A stretch of DNA of 64,000 nt, from NCBI RefSeq assembly GCF_000373645.1, contig NZ_KB892002.1, positions 310,001-374,000 on the forward strand. Reading direction: 5' to 3'. The position numbers were made by a program, and so were the translations under genes. The notes under the pieces are model-generated. The model saw only the letters and a program-made list of their open reading frames with translations. It was not told the origin of the DNA and made no database searches. Shown one piece after another: positions 26,140-36,085 of the stretch. Source of the stretch: Streptomyces sp. ATexAB-D23. Lineage in GTDB: Bacteria > Actinomycetota > Actinomycetes > Streptomycetales > Streptomycetaceae. Within the stretch, counting starts at the first letter, position 1. Every line of letters starts with the position of its first letter.

Positions 26140-26727
26140 ATGAGCTTCGGCGACCCGAACCCGAACAACCCCTACGGGCAGCAGCCCGGCCAGCCGCCGC
26201 AGGGTCAGCCCGGTTACGGCTACCCCCAGCAGGCCCCGCAGGGTGTGCCGCAGCAGGGCTACGGCTACCCGTCGGCCCCGCCCGTCTCCGGCGGCGACTA
26301 CGGCCAGCCCCAGGGAGCCCGCCCGCCGCTCGCCGGCTGGGGAAGCCGCTTCGTCGCGCTCCTCGTCGACGGCATCGTCATCGGTGTCCCCTACGGTCTC
26401 CTCATCGGGATCGGCGGCGCGATGGGCGGCAACGCGGGCGGCCTGCTCGCCTTCCTGGGCCTCATCGTCGGCATCGGTCTCGGCCTCTTCAAGCTGTACA
26501 AGGAGGGCACGACCGGTCAGTGGATCGGCAAGAAGGCCCTCGGCATCAGCCTCCTGCGCGAGGCGGACGGCCGGCCGCTCGGCTTCGGCATGGCGTTCGT
26601 CCGTTACATCGCCCACTTCCTGGACAGCCTCGCCTGCTACATCGGCTGGCTGTGGCCGCTGTGGGACGACAAGAACCAGACGTTCGCGGACAAGATCTGC
26701 TCCACCGTGGTCGTCAAGGCCGGCTGA
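26140..26727 (+). CDS. RDD-family membrane protein
   Basis: 195 residues from ATG at 26140 with GGAGGA upstream. The first ~65 residues are a Pro/Gln/Gly/Tyr tail with YGYP repeats. The RDD domain follows: GWGSRFVALLVDGIVIGVPYGLLIG (Arg and Asp-containing first helix), a second helix, TGQWIGKKALGI, and a last helix before DDKNQTFADKICSTVVV. Some RDD proteins are ion antiporters, but the role here is unknown. Divergent from folD, convergent with purH. Confidence 0.88.
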   Translation: MSFGDPNPNNPYGQQPGQPPQGQPGYGYPQQAPQGVPQQGYGYPSAPPVSGGDYGQPQGARPPLAGWGSRFVALLVDGIVIGVPYGLLIGIGGAMGGNAGGLLAFLGLIVGIGLGLFKLYKEGTTGQWIGKKALGISLLREADGRPLGFGMAFVRYIAHFLDSLACYIGWLWPLWDDKNQTFADKICSTVVVKAG

Positions 26728-26744
26728 CCGCGCCTCAAACGGAC

Positions 26745-26791
26745 CCGAGGGCCGTAACCGCACGCTCGTCGCGTGGGGTTACGGCCCTCGG
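26745..26791. terminator. bidirectional terminator between RDD gene and purH
   Basis: CCGAGGGCCGTAACC (26745-26759) pairs perfectly with GGTTACGGCCCTCGG (26777-26791); CACG/CGTG extend the stem inside. It lies between convergent stop codons. Confidence 0.92.
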
Positions 26792-26815
26792 TCGTACCGT
26801 GCGGGACCGGCCGGC

Positions 26816-28369
26816 TCAGTGGAAGAAGTGCCGGGTACCGGTGAAGTACATCGTCACGCCCGCCTTCTTCGCGGCCTCGATCACCAGCTCGTCGCGGACC
26901 GAACCGCCCGGCTGGGCCACGGCCTTGATGCCGGCCGCGGTCAGGATCTCCAGCCCGTCGGGGAACGGGAAGAACGCGTCGGACGCCGCGTACGAACCGG
27001 CCGCCCGCTCCGCGCCCGCGCGCTCGACGGCCAGCTTCGCGGAGTCGACCCGGTTGACCTGGCCCATGCCGACGCCGACCGAAGCGCCGCCCTTGGCGAG
27101 CAGGATCGCGTTGGACTTGACCGCGCGGGACGCCTTCCAGGCGAAGGCGAGTTCCTTCAGCTCGTCGGCGGAGAGCGCCTCGCCCGTGGCGAGCGTCCAG
27201 TTGGCCGGGTCGTCGCCCTCGGCCTGGAGCCGGTCGGTGACCTGGAGCAGCGCGCCGCCGTCGATCTGCTTGACCTCGACCTCGGCGGACGGGGCCTCGG
27301 GGCAGCGCAGCACGCGGATGTTCTTCTTGCGGGACAGGATCTCGACCGCGCCGTCCTCGTACGCCGGGGCGACGATGACCTCGGTGAAGATCTCCGCGAC
27401 CTGCTCGGCCATGGCGACGGTCACCGGGCGGTTGACGGCGATGACCCCGCCGTACGCCGACACCGGGTCGCAGGCGTGCGCGTTGCGGTGGGCCTCGGCC
27501 ACGTCGTCGGCGATGGCGATGCCGCACGGGTTGGCGTGCTTGATGATCGCGACGCACGGCTCGGCGTGGTCGTAGGCGGCGCGGCGGGCGGCGTCGGTGT
27601 CCGTGTAGTTGTTGTAGGACATCTCCTTGCCGTGCAGCTGTTCGGCGGCGGCGAGGCCGCCGGCGCCGGAGGTGTAGAGCGCGGCGGGCTGGTGCGGGTT
27701 CTCGCCGTAGCGCAGGACGTTCTCGCGGGCGTACGTCGTACCGAGGAAGTCGGGGAAGCCCGAGTCGTCGGCGGCGGCGTAGTCGGCGGCGAACCAGCCG
27801 GCGACGGCCACGTCGTAGGCGGCGGTGTGCTGGAAGGCCTCGGCGGCGAGCCGCTTGCGGGCGGTCAGGTCGAAGCCGCCGTCCTTGACCGCGGCCAGCA
27901 CGTCGGCGTAGCGCTCCGGGCTGGTGACGACGGCCACGGACGGGTGGTTCTTGGCGGCGGCGCGGACCATCGAGGGGCCGCCGATGTCGATCTGCTCGAC
28001 GCACTCGTCGGCGGAGGCGCCGGAGGCGACGGTCTCCTTGAACGGGTAGAGGTTGACGACCACCAGGTCGAACGGCTCGACGCCGAGTTCGGCGAGCTGC
28101 TCGCGGTGCGCGTCCAGGCGCAGGTCGGCGAGGATGCCGGCGTGGACGCGGGGGTGCAGCGTCTTGACGCGGCCGTCGAGGCACTCGGGGAAGCCGGTCA
28201 GCTCCTCGACCTTGGTGACGGGGACGCCGGCGGCGGCGATCTTTCCGGCGGTGGAGCCGGTGGAGACCAGTTCGACACCCGCCTCGTGCAGACCGCGGGC
28301 GAGGTCTTCGAGCCCCGTCTTGTCGTAGACGCTGACCAGGGCGCGGCGGATGGGCTTATTCACCGACAT
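26816..28369 (-). CDS. purH: bifunctional AICAR formyltransferase/IMP cyclohydrolase
   Basis: 517 residues from ATG at 28369 ([19 protein letters not shown]). N-terminal MGS-like IMP cyclohydrolase domain ([28 protein letters not shown]); C-terminal AICAR transformylase with [23 protein letters not shown] block, KHANPCG and the C-terminal [10 protein letters not shown]. It performs the last two steps of IMP synthesis. The start lies 14 nt inside purN, so translation is coupled. Confidence 0.96.
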   Translation of the reverse strand: MSVNKPIRRALVSVYDKTGLEDLARGLHEAGVELVSTGSTAGKIAAAGVPVTKVEELTGFPECLDGRVKTLHPRVHAGILADLRLDAHREQLAELGVEPFDLVVVNLYPFKETVASGASADECVEQIDIGGPSMVRAAAKNHPSVAVVTSPERYADVLAAVKDGGFDLTARKRLAAEAFQHTAAYDVAVAGWFAADYAAADDSGFPDFLGTTYARENVLRYGENPHQPAALYTSGAGGLAAAEQLHGKEMSYNNYTDTDAARRAAYDHAEPCVAIIKHANPCGIAIADDVAEAHRNAHACDPVSAYGGVIAVNRPVTVAMAEQVAEIFTEVIVAPAYEDGAVEILSRKKNIRVLRCPEAPSAEVEVKQIDGGALLQVTDRLQAEGDDPANWTLATGEALSADELKELAFAWKASRAVKSNAILLAKGGASVGVGMGQVNRVDSAKLAVERAGAERAAGSYAASDAFFPFPDGLEILTAAGIKAVAQPGGSVRDELVIEAAKKAGVTMYFTGTRHFFH

Positions 28370-29012
28370 GACCGAGATGAACCTTTCGTCCCTCAATGCG
28401 ATAGCCGTCACGGGCGAGCCGCCCCACGGCCTCGACGAGCAGCTTGCGCTCGACTTCCTTGATGCGTTCATGAAGGGCCGCTTCGCCCTCCGGGGTGTCC
28501 TCTTCGGTCACCTCGACCACGCCCTGCGCGATGATCGGACCGGTGTCGACACCGTCGTCGACGAAGTGGACGGTGCACCCTGTGACCTTCACACCGTGCG
28601 CGAGCGCGTCACGCACTCCGTGGGCACCGGGAAAGCTGGGAAGCAGGGCGGGGTGGGTGTTGACGAACCGGTCGCCGAAGCGGGCGAGGAACTCCTTGCC
28701 CACGATCTTCATGAACCCGGCGGAGACGACGAGGTCCGGCCGGTGCGCGGCGGTGGCCTCGGCGAGGGCGGCGTCCCACTCCTCGCGGGAGGCGTGGTCC
28801 TTGACGCGGCACACGAAGGTGGGAAGCCCGGCACGCTCGGCCCGCTCCAGTCCGGCGATGCCGGTGCGGTCGGCGCCGACCGCGACGATCCGGGCACCGT
28901 ATCCGTCGGGGTCGGCGCCGACCGCGTCGAGCAGGGCCTGAAGATTCGTACCGGACCCGGAGACCAGGACGACCACGCGGGCCGGGGCGGCGGAGGAGAG
29001 CGGGGAGGCCAC
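28356..29012 (-). CDS. purN: phosphoribosylglycinamide formyltransferase
   Basis: 218 residues. [17 protein letters not shown] is the phosphate loop, and [20 protein letters not shown] with [10 protein letters not shown] supplies the catalytic Asn-His-Asp triad of GART enzymes. It transfers formyl from 10-formyl-THF to GAR. First gene of the purN-purH operon, overlapping purH by 14 nt. The preceding 331 nt are non-coding. Confidence 0.96.
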   Translation of the reverse strand: MASPLSSAAPARVVVLVSGSGTNLQALLDAVGADPDGYGARIVAVGADRTGIAGLERAERAGLPTFVCRVKDHASREEWDAALAEATAAHRPDLVVSAGFMKIVGKEFLARFGDRFVNTHPALLPSFPGAHGVRDALAHGVKVTGCTVHFVDDGVDTGPIIAQGVVEVTEEDTPEGEAALHERIKEVERKLLVEAVGRLARDGYRIEGRKVHLGHVGE

Positions 29013-29343
29013 GGCTGGGCCCTTTCTCGCGTGCGAGCGGTTCGAAGCGGCCGGCCCGCCACCACGGCACTGGGGCGACGGCGATGCGGTTTGTACGGTC
29101 GTACGAAAGAAGCGCGCTCCCCGATACGGGGAACTCTACGAACGGGCCGGCCGTCAGCAACGATACCGGCACCTCGCCGGGCCCCTGCCTGACGGGGTGA
29201 GGGAGCCCCGGGCCACCGGTCCGCCGGTACGGGTGTCGCGCCCGCGCTCCCCGCTTTCGGCCCCTCGTCGCCGGAAGGTAGCGTCAGGGGACAGCGAACC
29301 GTCCACCGGGCGGAAATGACGAGATGGGGAAGACGTTCACCAC
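29013..29343. other. intergenic region upstream of purN and of a membrane protein gene
   Basis: 331 nt, divergent. TAGCGT at 29279-29284 is a possible -10 for the plus-strand gene. Near 29090-29107, TTTGTACGGTCGTACGAAAG has repeated GTAC halves about 90 bp upstream of purN, but it is not a true palindrome. CCCCGATACGGGG (~29119-29131) is a small hairpin. I see no known purine regulator box or riboswitch. Confidence 0.45.
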
Positions 29344-30321
29344 ATGCCGGACCGACGCCGCCGCACCGCCTTCCACCGTCCGCTGCCCGGGCAGGCCACC
29401 CTGCTGATGCGGGAGCGCGCCTCCTCCTCTTCTTCTTCCTCGTCCTCCTCTCCGTCCGGGTCGGGGTCCTCCGGGTCCTCCGGGTCCTCCGGGCCCTCCG
29501 AAAATCCGCGGGGCGACGACAATCCCTTCGCGCCGCCGCCCGAGGGCCGGCCCGACCAGCCCTGGCAGCCGCGCCACCCGGCCGGCGGCGGTCCGGAGGG
29601 CAACGGCGACGGTGGGGACGACGGGAACGACGGTCGGCCCTCCGACAACCGGCCCGTGTGGGGCAGCCAGTGGAGCAGCCGGCAGCCGGGCCGCCAGAAC
29701 GGCGGCTTCGGCGGCCGGCCCGCGGGGCCGGGCGGACCGAACGGGAAGGGCGGTCCCGAGGGCGCCCCCGCAGGACCGCGCTGGGACCCGACCGACCCCA
29801 TCCAGCGCCGCGCCCGCTATGCGCTGCTCGGCGGCATGTGGGCCTTCTTCTTCGCGATCTTCGACTTCCCGGAGATCGCCCTGCTGCTCGGCGCGCTCGC
29901 CACCTACTGGTCGATCAGCGCGCTGCGCGCGAGGCCGAAGGACCCGGCGGCCGGGCCGGGCACGCCCGCCTCCGCTCCCGCTCCCGCTTCCGCTCCCGGG
30001 GCGGACGGTGCGGCTTCCGACAGCGGGCCGGCGCAGCGGCCCAACGCCTGGGGTCCCGCCGCCCCCGCCGGGCAGGGGCCCGCCGGCGCGAAGAACGCCC
30101 AGGCCGCCCAGCGCATGGGCCGGCAGCAGACCACGGCCGCGGTCAGCGGTCTGGTGACGGGACTGGTCGCGCTGGCGATCGTCGCGACGACGTTCACCGT
30201 GCAGCTGGTCTACCGCGACTACTACACCTGCGTGAACGACGCCCTCACCAAGTCGGGCGAGGTGGCCTGCAACGATCTCCTCCCGAAGCCGCTGGAACCC
30301 TTCTTCGGCGTCAAGGAGTAG
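29344..30321 (+). CDS. uncharacterised membrane protein with Ser-rich tract
   Basis: 325 residues from ATG at 29344. Residues ~27-50 are almost only Ser, Gly and Pro, encoded by repetitive TCC/TCT/TCG codons. A disordered Gly/Pro region follows, then two helices ([30 protein letters not shown]), another disordered stretch and a third helix ([21 protein letters not shown]). The end has two cysteines ([20 protein letters not shown]). No domain recognised. It overlaps the convergent PerM-like gene by 11 nt. Confidence 0.78.
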   Translation: MPDRRRRTAFHRPLPGQATLLMRERASSSSSSSSSSPSGSGSSGSSGSSGPSENPRGDDNPFAPPPEGRPDQPWQPRHPAGGGPEGNGDGGDDGNDGRPSDNRPVWGSQWSSRQPGRQNGGFGGRPAGPGGPNGKGGPEGAPAGPRWDPTDPIQRRARYALLGGMWAFFFAIFDFPEIALLLGALATYWSISALRARPKDPAAGPGTPASAPAPASAPGADGAASDSGPAQRPNAWGPAAPAGQGPAGAKNAQAAQRMGRQQTTAAVSGLVTGLVALAIVATTFTVQLVYRDYYTCVNDALTKSGEVACNDLLPKPLEPFFGVKE

Positions 30322-31978
30322 CGGCCGGGGGGCCGGGCTCCGGCTCGGCCTCCGGCTCCCTCGCCGCCTCCGGGGCCCTGCGCGGCCCGGCGTCCGGGGT
30401 TCCGGCCACGGGTGCGGGCTCCGGCGCGGGGGCCGGGGGCTCGTCGGCCGTCCGGGCGTGCCAGGGGTCGGTCGGCAGGAAGTCGTACGCCTCGATGTCC
30501 TCGTCCAGGCCGCCTCCGGGCGCCGGGGCCGGCACGGGGGCGGGCGCCTCCCCGCTCTGCGGTGCCGGCTCCTCCTCCGTGCCGCGGTTTCCACGGGGCC
30601 ACCACCTGCGCCGGGGGCCCTTCTCCGTGGCCCCGGACGCCTTCGGGTCCGGTCGCTCCCGCATCTCTCCGGCGTTGTCCGGTACGGCCCCCGGCCGCTC
30701 CTCCTCCGTACGTCCGCGCAGCCGCCAGGCCCGCAACAGCAGGGCCGCCGGGACGCCGAGCACGGCCGTCCAGACCAGCGCCGCCGCCCCGGTGAGCCAC
30801 CACACCGGGCCGAAGTCCGCGAGGGCGTGCGTGCCGAGCGGCCCGCCCGCCGCGGCTGCCAGCAGGGCCGCGCCGATCCCGCAGCCGGCAGCCGCCAGCG
30901 CGGTGGTGAGCGCCGTCTCGCGCGGGCTCCACGCCTCCTCCCGTACACCTCCGGCCGGTGCCGCCCGCCGTACGGTGAACCAGGCGACCGTCAGCGCCGC
31001 CGCGACCGGGACCGCGCCGGCCGCCCAGTTCAGCGGCGTGCCGTGGCCCTGGGCCGGCATCGCGGCGAGGAGCGGGAAGTCCGGTACCGCAGGGTGCCCC
31101 GCGAAGGCGAGCGGGGTCACCGTCGACCCCGTACCGAGGGCGAAGCCCGGACCGAGTCCGTACGCCGCACCCCACACCGCCGCGTTCGGCACCAGGCCGA
31201 GCGCCAGCAGGAGGACGGCGACCCGTCCGCCCCAGTCGCCCGCGAGGCGCAGGAAGGAGTCCTGCACCGGCCCCCCGTGCCACACCAGCGCCACCGCCAC
31301 GACCAGCGCTCCCCCGCCCAGCAGCACCGCGGTCCCGGCCGCCGCCGACCGGCCCACCGCCTCGGCCCGCCGCACGAACCGGGTGCGCGCCATCGCCTCG
31401 TGCAGCCGGACCGGCGCCCAGGACGGCGGCGGGCCGAGGGGGCGCCCACAGGCCGTCCACACCCCGGCGGCCGCCGCACCCGCCACCACCAGCACCGCGG
31501 GGAACAGCAGGGACAGTGGCCCGGCGGACAGCGAGGAACCCCGCGCGTAGAGGGCGACCGCCCCACCGACCAGCAGATATCCGCCCGTCACCAGGGCGAA
31601 CGCGGCCCCGGGCGACGGAGCCGCGCGCCCCTCCTCCTGCTCCAGCGCATCCCTGGCCGCCCGGTGCACCAGCCACACAGGCACGGCGGCGAGCAGCAGC
31701 GGGACGACGCCCACCGGAGCCGGGGCTCCGGTCAGGGTCTCCGTCCTGACCAGCTCGGCGCCGTGCGCCAGCAGCCACAGGCCCGCTGCCGCGTGGAACG
31801 CCTCGCCGGGCCCCCTGTCGGGGGCCGGCGAGCTGATCCAGACGGCTGCGACGAGGACCGCGAGGGAGCCCAGTCCGAGCCCTGCCGCGACGGCCCCGCG
31901 CAGCGCGGCCGCGACCAGTACGGCGGGTCCCGCCTGCTCGGCCGACAACGACGGGCTGCGTTCGGTCACTTGGGTCAC
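30311..31978 (-). CDS. DUF6350 multi-pass membrane protein (PerM-like)
   Basis: 555 residues from GTG at 31978 ([10 protein letters not shown]); an upstream TTG at 32044 is less likely. About nine to ten hydrophobic helices fill residues 20-430, with [22 protein letters not shown] and the conserved [16 protein letters not shown]. The last ~120 residues are a charged, Pro/Glu-rich cytoplasmic tail. It matches the actinobacterial family that includes mycobacterial PerM, linked to cell division and survival. The role in Streptomyces is not established. Divergent from an HTH/sigma-like gene. Confidence 0.78.
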   Translation of the reverse strand: MTQVTERSPSLSAEQAGPAVLVAAALRGAVAAGLGLGSLAVLVAAVWISSPAPDRGPGEAFHAAAGLWLLAHGAELVRTETLTGAPAPVGVVPLLLAAVPVWLVHRAARDALEQEEGRAAPSPGAAFALVTGGYLLVGGAVALYARGSSLSAGPLSLLFPAVLVVAGAAAAGVWTACGRPLGPPPSWAPVRLHEAMARTRFVRRAEAVGRSAAAGTAVLLGGGALVVAVALVWHGGPVQDSFLRLAGDWGGRVAVLLLALGLVPNAAVWGAAYGLGPGFALGTGSTVTPLAFAGHPAVPDFPLLAAMPAQGHGTPLNWAAGAVPVAAALTVAWFTVRRAAPAGGVREEAWSPRETALTTALAAAGCGIGAALLAAAAGGPLGTHALADFGPVWWLTGAAALVWTAVLGVPAALLLRAWRLRGRTEEERPGAVPDNAGEMRERPDPKASGATEKGPRRRWWPRGNRGTEEEPAPQSGEAPAPVPAPAPGGGLDEDIEAYDFLPTDPWHARTADEPPAPAPEPAPVAGTPDAGPRRAPEAAREPEAEPEPGPPAATP

Positions 31979-32023
31979 GCCGTCATGCTGCCAACGACAC
32001 GCGCTTATTCCGTGTAACGGGCG

Positions 32024-32033
32024 AACGGCCGTT
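32024..32033. promoter_or_regulatory. short perfect palindrome in a divergent promoter region
   Basis: AACGGCCGTT lies midway between the PerM-like and HTH/sigma-like gene starts, in a 116-nt AT-richer region (with TATACGTTTATG just after). It might be an autoregulatory site of the HTH protein, but ten bases are not much evidence. Confidence 0.3.
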
Positions 32034-32094
32034 GTGTCGCTCAATATACGTTTATGTACTTTTTCACTCGGTGCAGGCCGCGCGGGCGGCCCTC

Positions 32095-33669
32095 ATGACG
32101 CAGAGCACGTCGGGCACGGCCACCGCCGCTCCGCTCCCCTCGCCCAAGGAGCGGCGCAGGCTGCGGGAGGCCAAGTCGCTGACCGAGGAGCAGGTGGCGG
32201 CGGCTGTGGGCGTCACCCGGGCCACGGTGCGGGCGTGGGAGACGGGCCGCACCAGCCCGCGCGGACGCAAGCGCGAGGCGTACGCCCGGCTGATCGGGAC
32301 GATCGACACTCCAGCCCCTTCCCCCACCGAAAGGAAGGCTTCGAACGCCACGCCGAAGCCCTCCACCAAGCAGCCGAAACCACCACCTGCCACCACCGCC
32401 ACCGCCACCACCGCCACCACCGAGCTGGTGGAGCCCGTGGCGGTGACGGTGGAGGTGGCGGAGTCGGTGGAGGTGGAGGTGGAGGTGGAGGTGGAGGTGG
32501 AGGTGGCGGTGGAGGAGAAGCCGGAAGGGTCCCGTCCGCCGGTCCTCGCGGAGCCGGAGAAGCCCGCGCCGGCCGGTCCCCCTCCGCCGGTCCTCGTCGA
32601 AGCCACCGGGGGTGATGCCGCCATGGCCTCCGCCGAGCCCGGCAGCAGCACCACGCCCGAACCTCCGGCGGCTCCGCCCGTGCCCGCGGTCGCGCCCGCC
32701 CCTGTGCCGGTCGCTGCACCCGTGGCGGCCGATGAGGAGCGGGAGGCCACCGGGACGGTCGAGGCCCCCGAGACCGACCGGGTGGACGGGACGGATGGGG
32801 CCGACCGGACGGACGGGGAAGTTGGGGCGGACGGGGCGCCTGGGGCCGGGCTTTCGCCCGCCGAGGCGTTCGACGCGTTGTACGGACACGCCGCGGCGGC
32901 CCTCTTCCACCAGACGTATCTGCTGACCGGGCGGCGCGTCCTGTCCCGCGAGGCGGTGGCCAAGGCGTTCGAGCTGGCCTGGCAGCGCTGGCCGGAGGTG
33001 GCGGTGGACCGGGACCCGGTGGGCTGGGTACGGGCCGCCGCCTACGAGCACGCGATGTCGCCCTGGCGCCGGCTGCGCGGTGAGCACCGGCGCCTCGACC
33101 CCCCGCCCGAGGCACCGGGGCAGCGCGCGCTGCTCGACGCGCTGCTGGAGCTGCCGCCCTCGTACCGGCGCACGCTGGTGCTGCACGACGGCGTGGGGCT
33201 CGGGCTGCCGGAGACGGCGGCGGAGACCGAGGCGAGCACACGCGCCGCGGCCGGTCGGCTGGTGACCGCGCGGGCGGCGGTCGCCCAGCGGCTGCCCGAG
33301 GTCGCGGAGCCCGAGTCGCCGGACGGGCGGTCCGCCCTGCTCCACGAGCACCTGGGTGCCCTCGCCCGTACCCAGCCCGCCTCCTCGCTTCCGGTGCCGG
33401 AGCTGATCCGTACCGGCAGCGAGCGCAAGGCGCAGCTGTGGGCCCGGTCGGCGATCGCGTTCACCGTGCTGATCATCGGCCTCACACTGATCGCCCTGGC
33501 GACGGCTCCCCGGAAGTACGAGACGCCGCCGTCGCCCGCCCAGCAGGTCGGCGGGGTGCCTCCGGTCGGGGGCCCGCAGAAGCTGACGCCCGGGGATGTG
33601 AAGCTGCGGAAGAAGCTCGGCGACGAACTGGTCCACGGCCCGGCCCGGCTGGTCCCCCGGGCCGGCTGA
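32095..33669 (+). CDS. XRE HTH protein with sigma-70-like region and C-terminal membrane helix
   Basis: 524 residues from ATG at 32095. Residues ~20-65 form an XRE HTH (TEEQVAAAVGVTRATVRAWETGRTSPRG). Residues ~70-255 are low complexity, with a (VE)n run encoded by a hexanucleotide repeat and many Pro/Ala. Residues ~260-400 resemble a sigma factor: FDALYGHAAAALFHQTYLLTG and VGWVRAAAYEHAMSPWRRLR like region 2, then LLELPPSYRRTLVLHDGVGLGLPETA like region 4. One helix (SAIAFTVLIIGLTLIALA, ~447-468) follows, then a short tail. Either a membrane-tethered transcription factor or a degenerate sigma. No separate anti-sigma gene is seen. Confidence 0.75.
   Translation: MTQSTSGTATAAPLPSPKERRRLREAKSLTEEQVAAAVGVTRATVRAWETGRTSPRGRKREAYARLIGTIDTPAPSPTERKASNATPKPSTKQPKPPPATTATATTATTELVEPVAVTVEVAESVEVEVEVEVEVEVAVEEKPEGSRPPVLAEPEKPAPAGPPPPVLVEATGGDAAMASAEPGSSTTPEPPAAPPVPAVAPAPVPVAAPVAADEEREATGTVEAPETDRVDGTDGADRTDGEVGADGAPGAGLSPAEAFDALYGHAAAALFHQTYLLTGRRVLSREAVAKAFELAWQRWPEVAVDRDPVGWVRAAAYEHAMSPWRRLRGEHRRLDPPPEAPGQRALLDALLELPPSYRRTLVLHDGVGLGLPETAAETEASTRAAAGRLVTARAAVAQRLPEVAEPESPDGRSALLHEHLGALARTQPASSLPVPELIRTGSERKAQLWARSAIAFTVLIIGLTLIALATAPRKYETPPSPAQQVGGVPPVGGPQKLTPGDVKLRKKLGDELVHGPARLVPRAG
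32467..32514. repeat. GTGGAG hexanucleotide tandem repeat inside the sigma-like gene
   Basis: GTGGAG is repeated about six times without interruption, then GTGGCG GTGGAG, encoding VEVEVEVEVEVAVE. Changes in copy number keep the frame and would alter the linker length only. Confidence 0.85.
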
Positions 33670-33690
33670 GCGGGAGGTCCCCCGCACAAC

Positions 33691-33734
33691 GACGCGGGCC
33701 CGTCCCTCCGGATTGGGAGGGACGGGCCCGCGTC
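33691..33734. terminator. bidirectional terminator between the sigma-like gene and sucD
   Basis: A perfect 19-bp stem, positions 33691-33709 with 33716-33734, loop GGATTG, between convergent stop codons. The arms contain GACGCGGGCCCGTCC and its complement. Confidence 0.93.
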
Positions 33735-33771
33735 ATGCGTACGGTGCCGCGCTGCCGCGCGGCCGCGTGCG

Positions 33772-34656
33772 TCAGGCGCCGAGGATCTCGCGCGCCAGCT
33801 TGGCGGTCTCGGTCGGCGTCTTGCCGACCTTGACGCCGGCGGCCTCAAGGGCCTCCTTCTTCGCCTGAGCGGTGCCGGAGGAGCCGGAGACGATGGCGCC
33901 GGCGTGGCCCATGGTCTTGCCCTCGGGGGCGGTGAAGCCCGCGACGTAACCGACGACGGGCTTGGTCACGCTCGAAGCGATGAAGTCCGCCGCACGCTCC
34001 TCGGCGTCGCCGCCGATCTCGCCGATCATGACGATCAGGTCGGTCTCGGGGTCGGCCTCGAACGCCTCCAGGGCGTCGATGTGCGTCGTGCCGATGACCG
34101 GGTCGCCACCGATGCCGACGGCGGACGAGAAGCCGATGTCACGGAGCTCGTACATCATCTGGTAGGTCAGCGTGCCGGACTTGGACACGAGACCGATGCG
34201 GCCGGGCTTGGTGATGTCGCCCGGGATGATGCCGGCGTTGGACTGGCCGGGGGTGATCAGGCCGGGGCAGTTCGGACCGATGATGCGGGTCTTGTTGCCC
34301 TTCGAGCCGGCGTACGCCCAGAAGGCGGCCGAGTCGTGGACGGCGATGCCCTCGGTGATCACGACGGCGAGCGGGATCTCGGCGTCGATCGCCTCGACGA
34401 CGGCTGCCTTCGCGAAGGCCGGCGGCACGAAGAGGACGGACACGTTGGCGCCGGTCTTCTCCATCGCCTCGGCGACGGAGCCGAAGACGGGTACCTCGGT
34501 GCCGTCGAAGTCGACGGTCGTGCCGGCCTTGCGGGGGTTCACGCCGCCGACGATGTTGGTGCCGTCGCCGAGCATGAGCTTGGTGTGCTTCATGCCCGTG
34601 GCGCCGGTCATCCCCTGGACGATGACCTTGCTGTCCTTGGTGAGGAAGATAGCCAT
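33772..34656 (-). CDS. sucD: succinyl-CoA synthetase alpha subunit
   Basis: 294 residues. CoA-binding Rossmann N-terminus ([21 protein letters not shown]), [47 protein letters not shown], and the phosphohistidine loop [13 protein letters not shown]. With SucC it makes ATP/GTP from succinyl-CoA in the TCA cycle. It starts 21 nt after sucC ends. Confidence 0.97.
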   Translation of the reverse strand: MAIFLTKDSKVIVQGMTGATGMKHTKLMLGDGTNIVGGVNPRKAGTTVDFDGTEVPVFGSVAEAMEKTGANVSVLFVPPAFAKAAVVEAIDAEIPLAVVITEGIAVHDSAAFWAYAGSKGNKTRIIGPNCPGLITPGQSNAGIIPGDITKPGRIGLVSKSGTLTYQMMYELRDIGFSSAVGIGGDPVIGTTHIDALEAFEADPETDLIVMIGEIGGDAEERAADFIASSVTKPVVGYVAGFTAPEGKTMGHAGAIVSGSSGTAQAKKEALEAAGVKVGKTPTETAKLAREILGA

Positions 34657-34677
34657 GGTGGTCTGAGTCCCTCTTCC

Positions 34678-35859
34678 TTACTTCGCAGCCGCGGCGAGCT
34701 CGGCGGCCTTGTCGGCCGCGCCGTCCATGGTGTCCACGCGCTGCACCAGCGGGTGGTTGGCGTCGGAGAGGATCTTGCGACCCAGCTCCGCGTTGTTGCC
34801 GTCGAGGCGCACGACCAGCGGCTTGGTGACGTCCTCGCCCTTGGACTTGAGCAGCTCAAGCGCCTGGACGATGCCGTTGGCGACCTCGTCGCAGGCGGTG
34901 ATGCCACCGAAGACGTTGACGAAGACGGACTTGACGTCCGAGTCGCCGAGGATGATCTCCAGGCCGTTCGCCATGACCTCGGCGGAGGCGCCGCCACCGA
35001 TGTCGAGGAAGTTGGCGGGCTTCACGTTGCCGTGCTTCTCACCGGCGTACGCGACGACGTCCAGGGTCGACATGACCAGACCGGCACCGTTACCGATGAT
35101 GCCGACCTCGCCGTCGAGCTTGACGTAGTTGAGGTTCTTGGCCTTGGCCGCGGCCTCGAGCGGGTTGGCCGCCGCCTTGTCCTCAAGGGCCTCGTGCTCG
35201 GGCTGGCGGAAGTCGGCGTTCTCGTCGAGCGAGACCTTGCCGTCCAGGGCCAGGATGCGGCCGTCCTTGGTCTTCACCAGCGGGTTGACCTCGACGAGGA
35301 GCGCGTCCTCGGCGACGAAGGTGTCCCACAGCGTCACCAGGGCCTCGGCGACGCCCTCGGCCACCTCGGCCGGGAACTTCGCCTGGGCCACGATCTCGCG
35401 GGCCTTGGCGATGTCGACCCCGTCGACGGCGTTGACCGGGACCTTCGCGAGGGCCTCGGGGGTCTTCTCCGCGACCTCCTCGATGTCCATGCCACCCTGC
35501 ACCGAGGCCATGGCCAGGAAGGTGCGGTTGGTGCGGTCGAGGAGGTACGAGACGTAGTACTCCGCCTCGATCTCCGGGGACAGCTCGGCGATCATCACCT
35601 TGTGGACCGTGTGGCCCTTGATGTCCATGCCGAGGATGTCGGTCGCGCGGGCGACCGCCTCGTCGGGGTTGGCGGCCAGCTTCACGCCACCGGCCTTGCC
35701 GCGGCCGCCGACCTTCACCTGCGCCTTGACGACCGACTTGCCGCCCAGCCGCTCGGTCGCCTCGCGGGCTGCCTCAGGCGTGTCGATGACTTCACCGGCC
35801 AGCACCGGTACACCGTGCTTGGCGAAGAGGTCCCTCGCCTGGTACTCGAACAGGTCCAC
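34678..35859 (-). CDS. sucC: succinyl-CoA synthetase beta subunit
   Basis: 393 residues. ATP-grasp N-terminal part ([36 protein letters not shown]), [21 protein letters not shown] for Mg-nucleotide, and [18 protein letters not shown] with [12 protein letters not shown] in the C-terminal domain. First gene of the sucCD operon. The 226-nt region upstream holds a Crp-like palindrome. Confidence 0.97.
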   Translation of the reverse strand: MDLFEYQARDLFAKHGVPVLAGEVIDTPEAAREATERLGGKSVVKAQVKVGGRGKAGGVKLAANPDEAVARATDILGMDIKGHTVHKVMIAELSPEIEAEYYVSYLLDRTNRTFLAMASVQGGMDIEEVAEKTPEALAKVPVNAVDGVDIAKAREIVAQAKFPAEVAEGVAEALVTLWDTFVAEDALLVEVNPLVKTKDGRILALDGKVSLDENADFRQPEHEALEDKAAANPLEAAAKAKNLNYVKLDGEVGIIGNGAGLVMSTLDVVAYAGEKHGNVKPANFLDIGGGASAEVMANGLEIILGDSDVKSVFVNVFGGITACDEVANGIVQALELLKSKGEDVTKPLVVRLDGNNAELGRKILSDANHPLVQRVDTMDGAADKAAELAAAAK

Positions 35860-36010
35860 GCGCGTCCGTCCCTTATCAATGGTCTCGCGGTTGGTTTTCT
35901 GCGTGGGCGTGCCGCGAGGGGCAACGTGACTGCTGTGTCACTAGGAAAGCGCACACGGTGACCGGATACGCGGCATGTCCATCTCGCAGGTTATCCCCGA
36001 GCCCCGTGTG

Positions 36011-36053
36011 GCCCTAAATCACAGATCACACCTGGGCGGTGATTACGGTCACA
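36011..36053. promoter_or_regulatory. Crp-like motif cluster upstream of sucC
   Basis: GGTGATTACGGTCACA (36038-36053) fits the GTGA-N6-TCAC pattern of cAMP receptor protein sites; TGTGG (36007-36011) and two TCACA-like halves (~36020-36031) lie beside it. The site is ~180 bp upstream of the sucC start. Not tested; in GC-rich DNA such AT-richer matches are uncommon but can occur by chance. Confidence 0.4.
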
Positions 36054-36085
36054 GAATCGCGCTGGTGGGGCCGGTCGGCACCTCG

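Noticed and set aside
29090..29107. TTTGTACGGTCGTACGAAAG as a purine-regulator palindrome
   Set aside because: The halves repeat GTAC but do not form a consistent inverted repeat, and no matching site is seen elsewhere.
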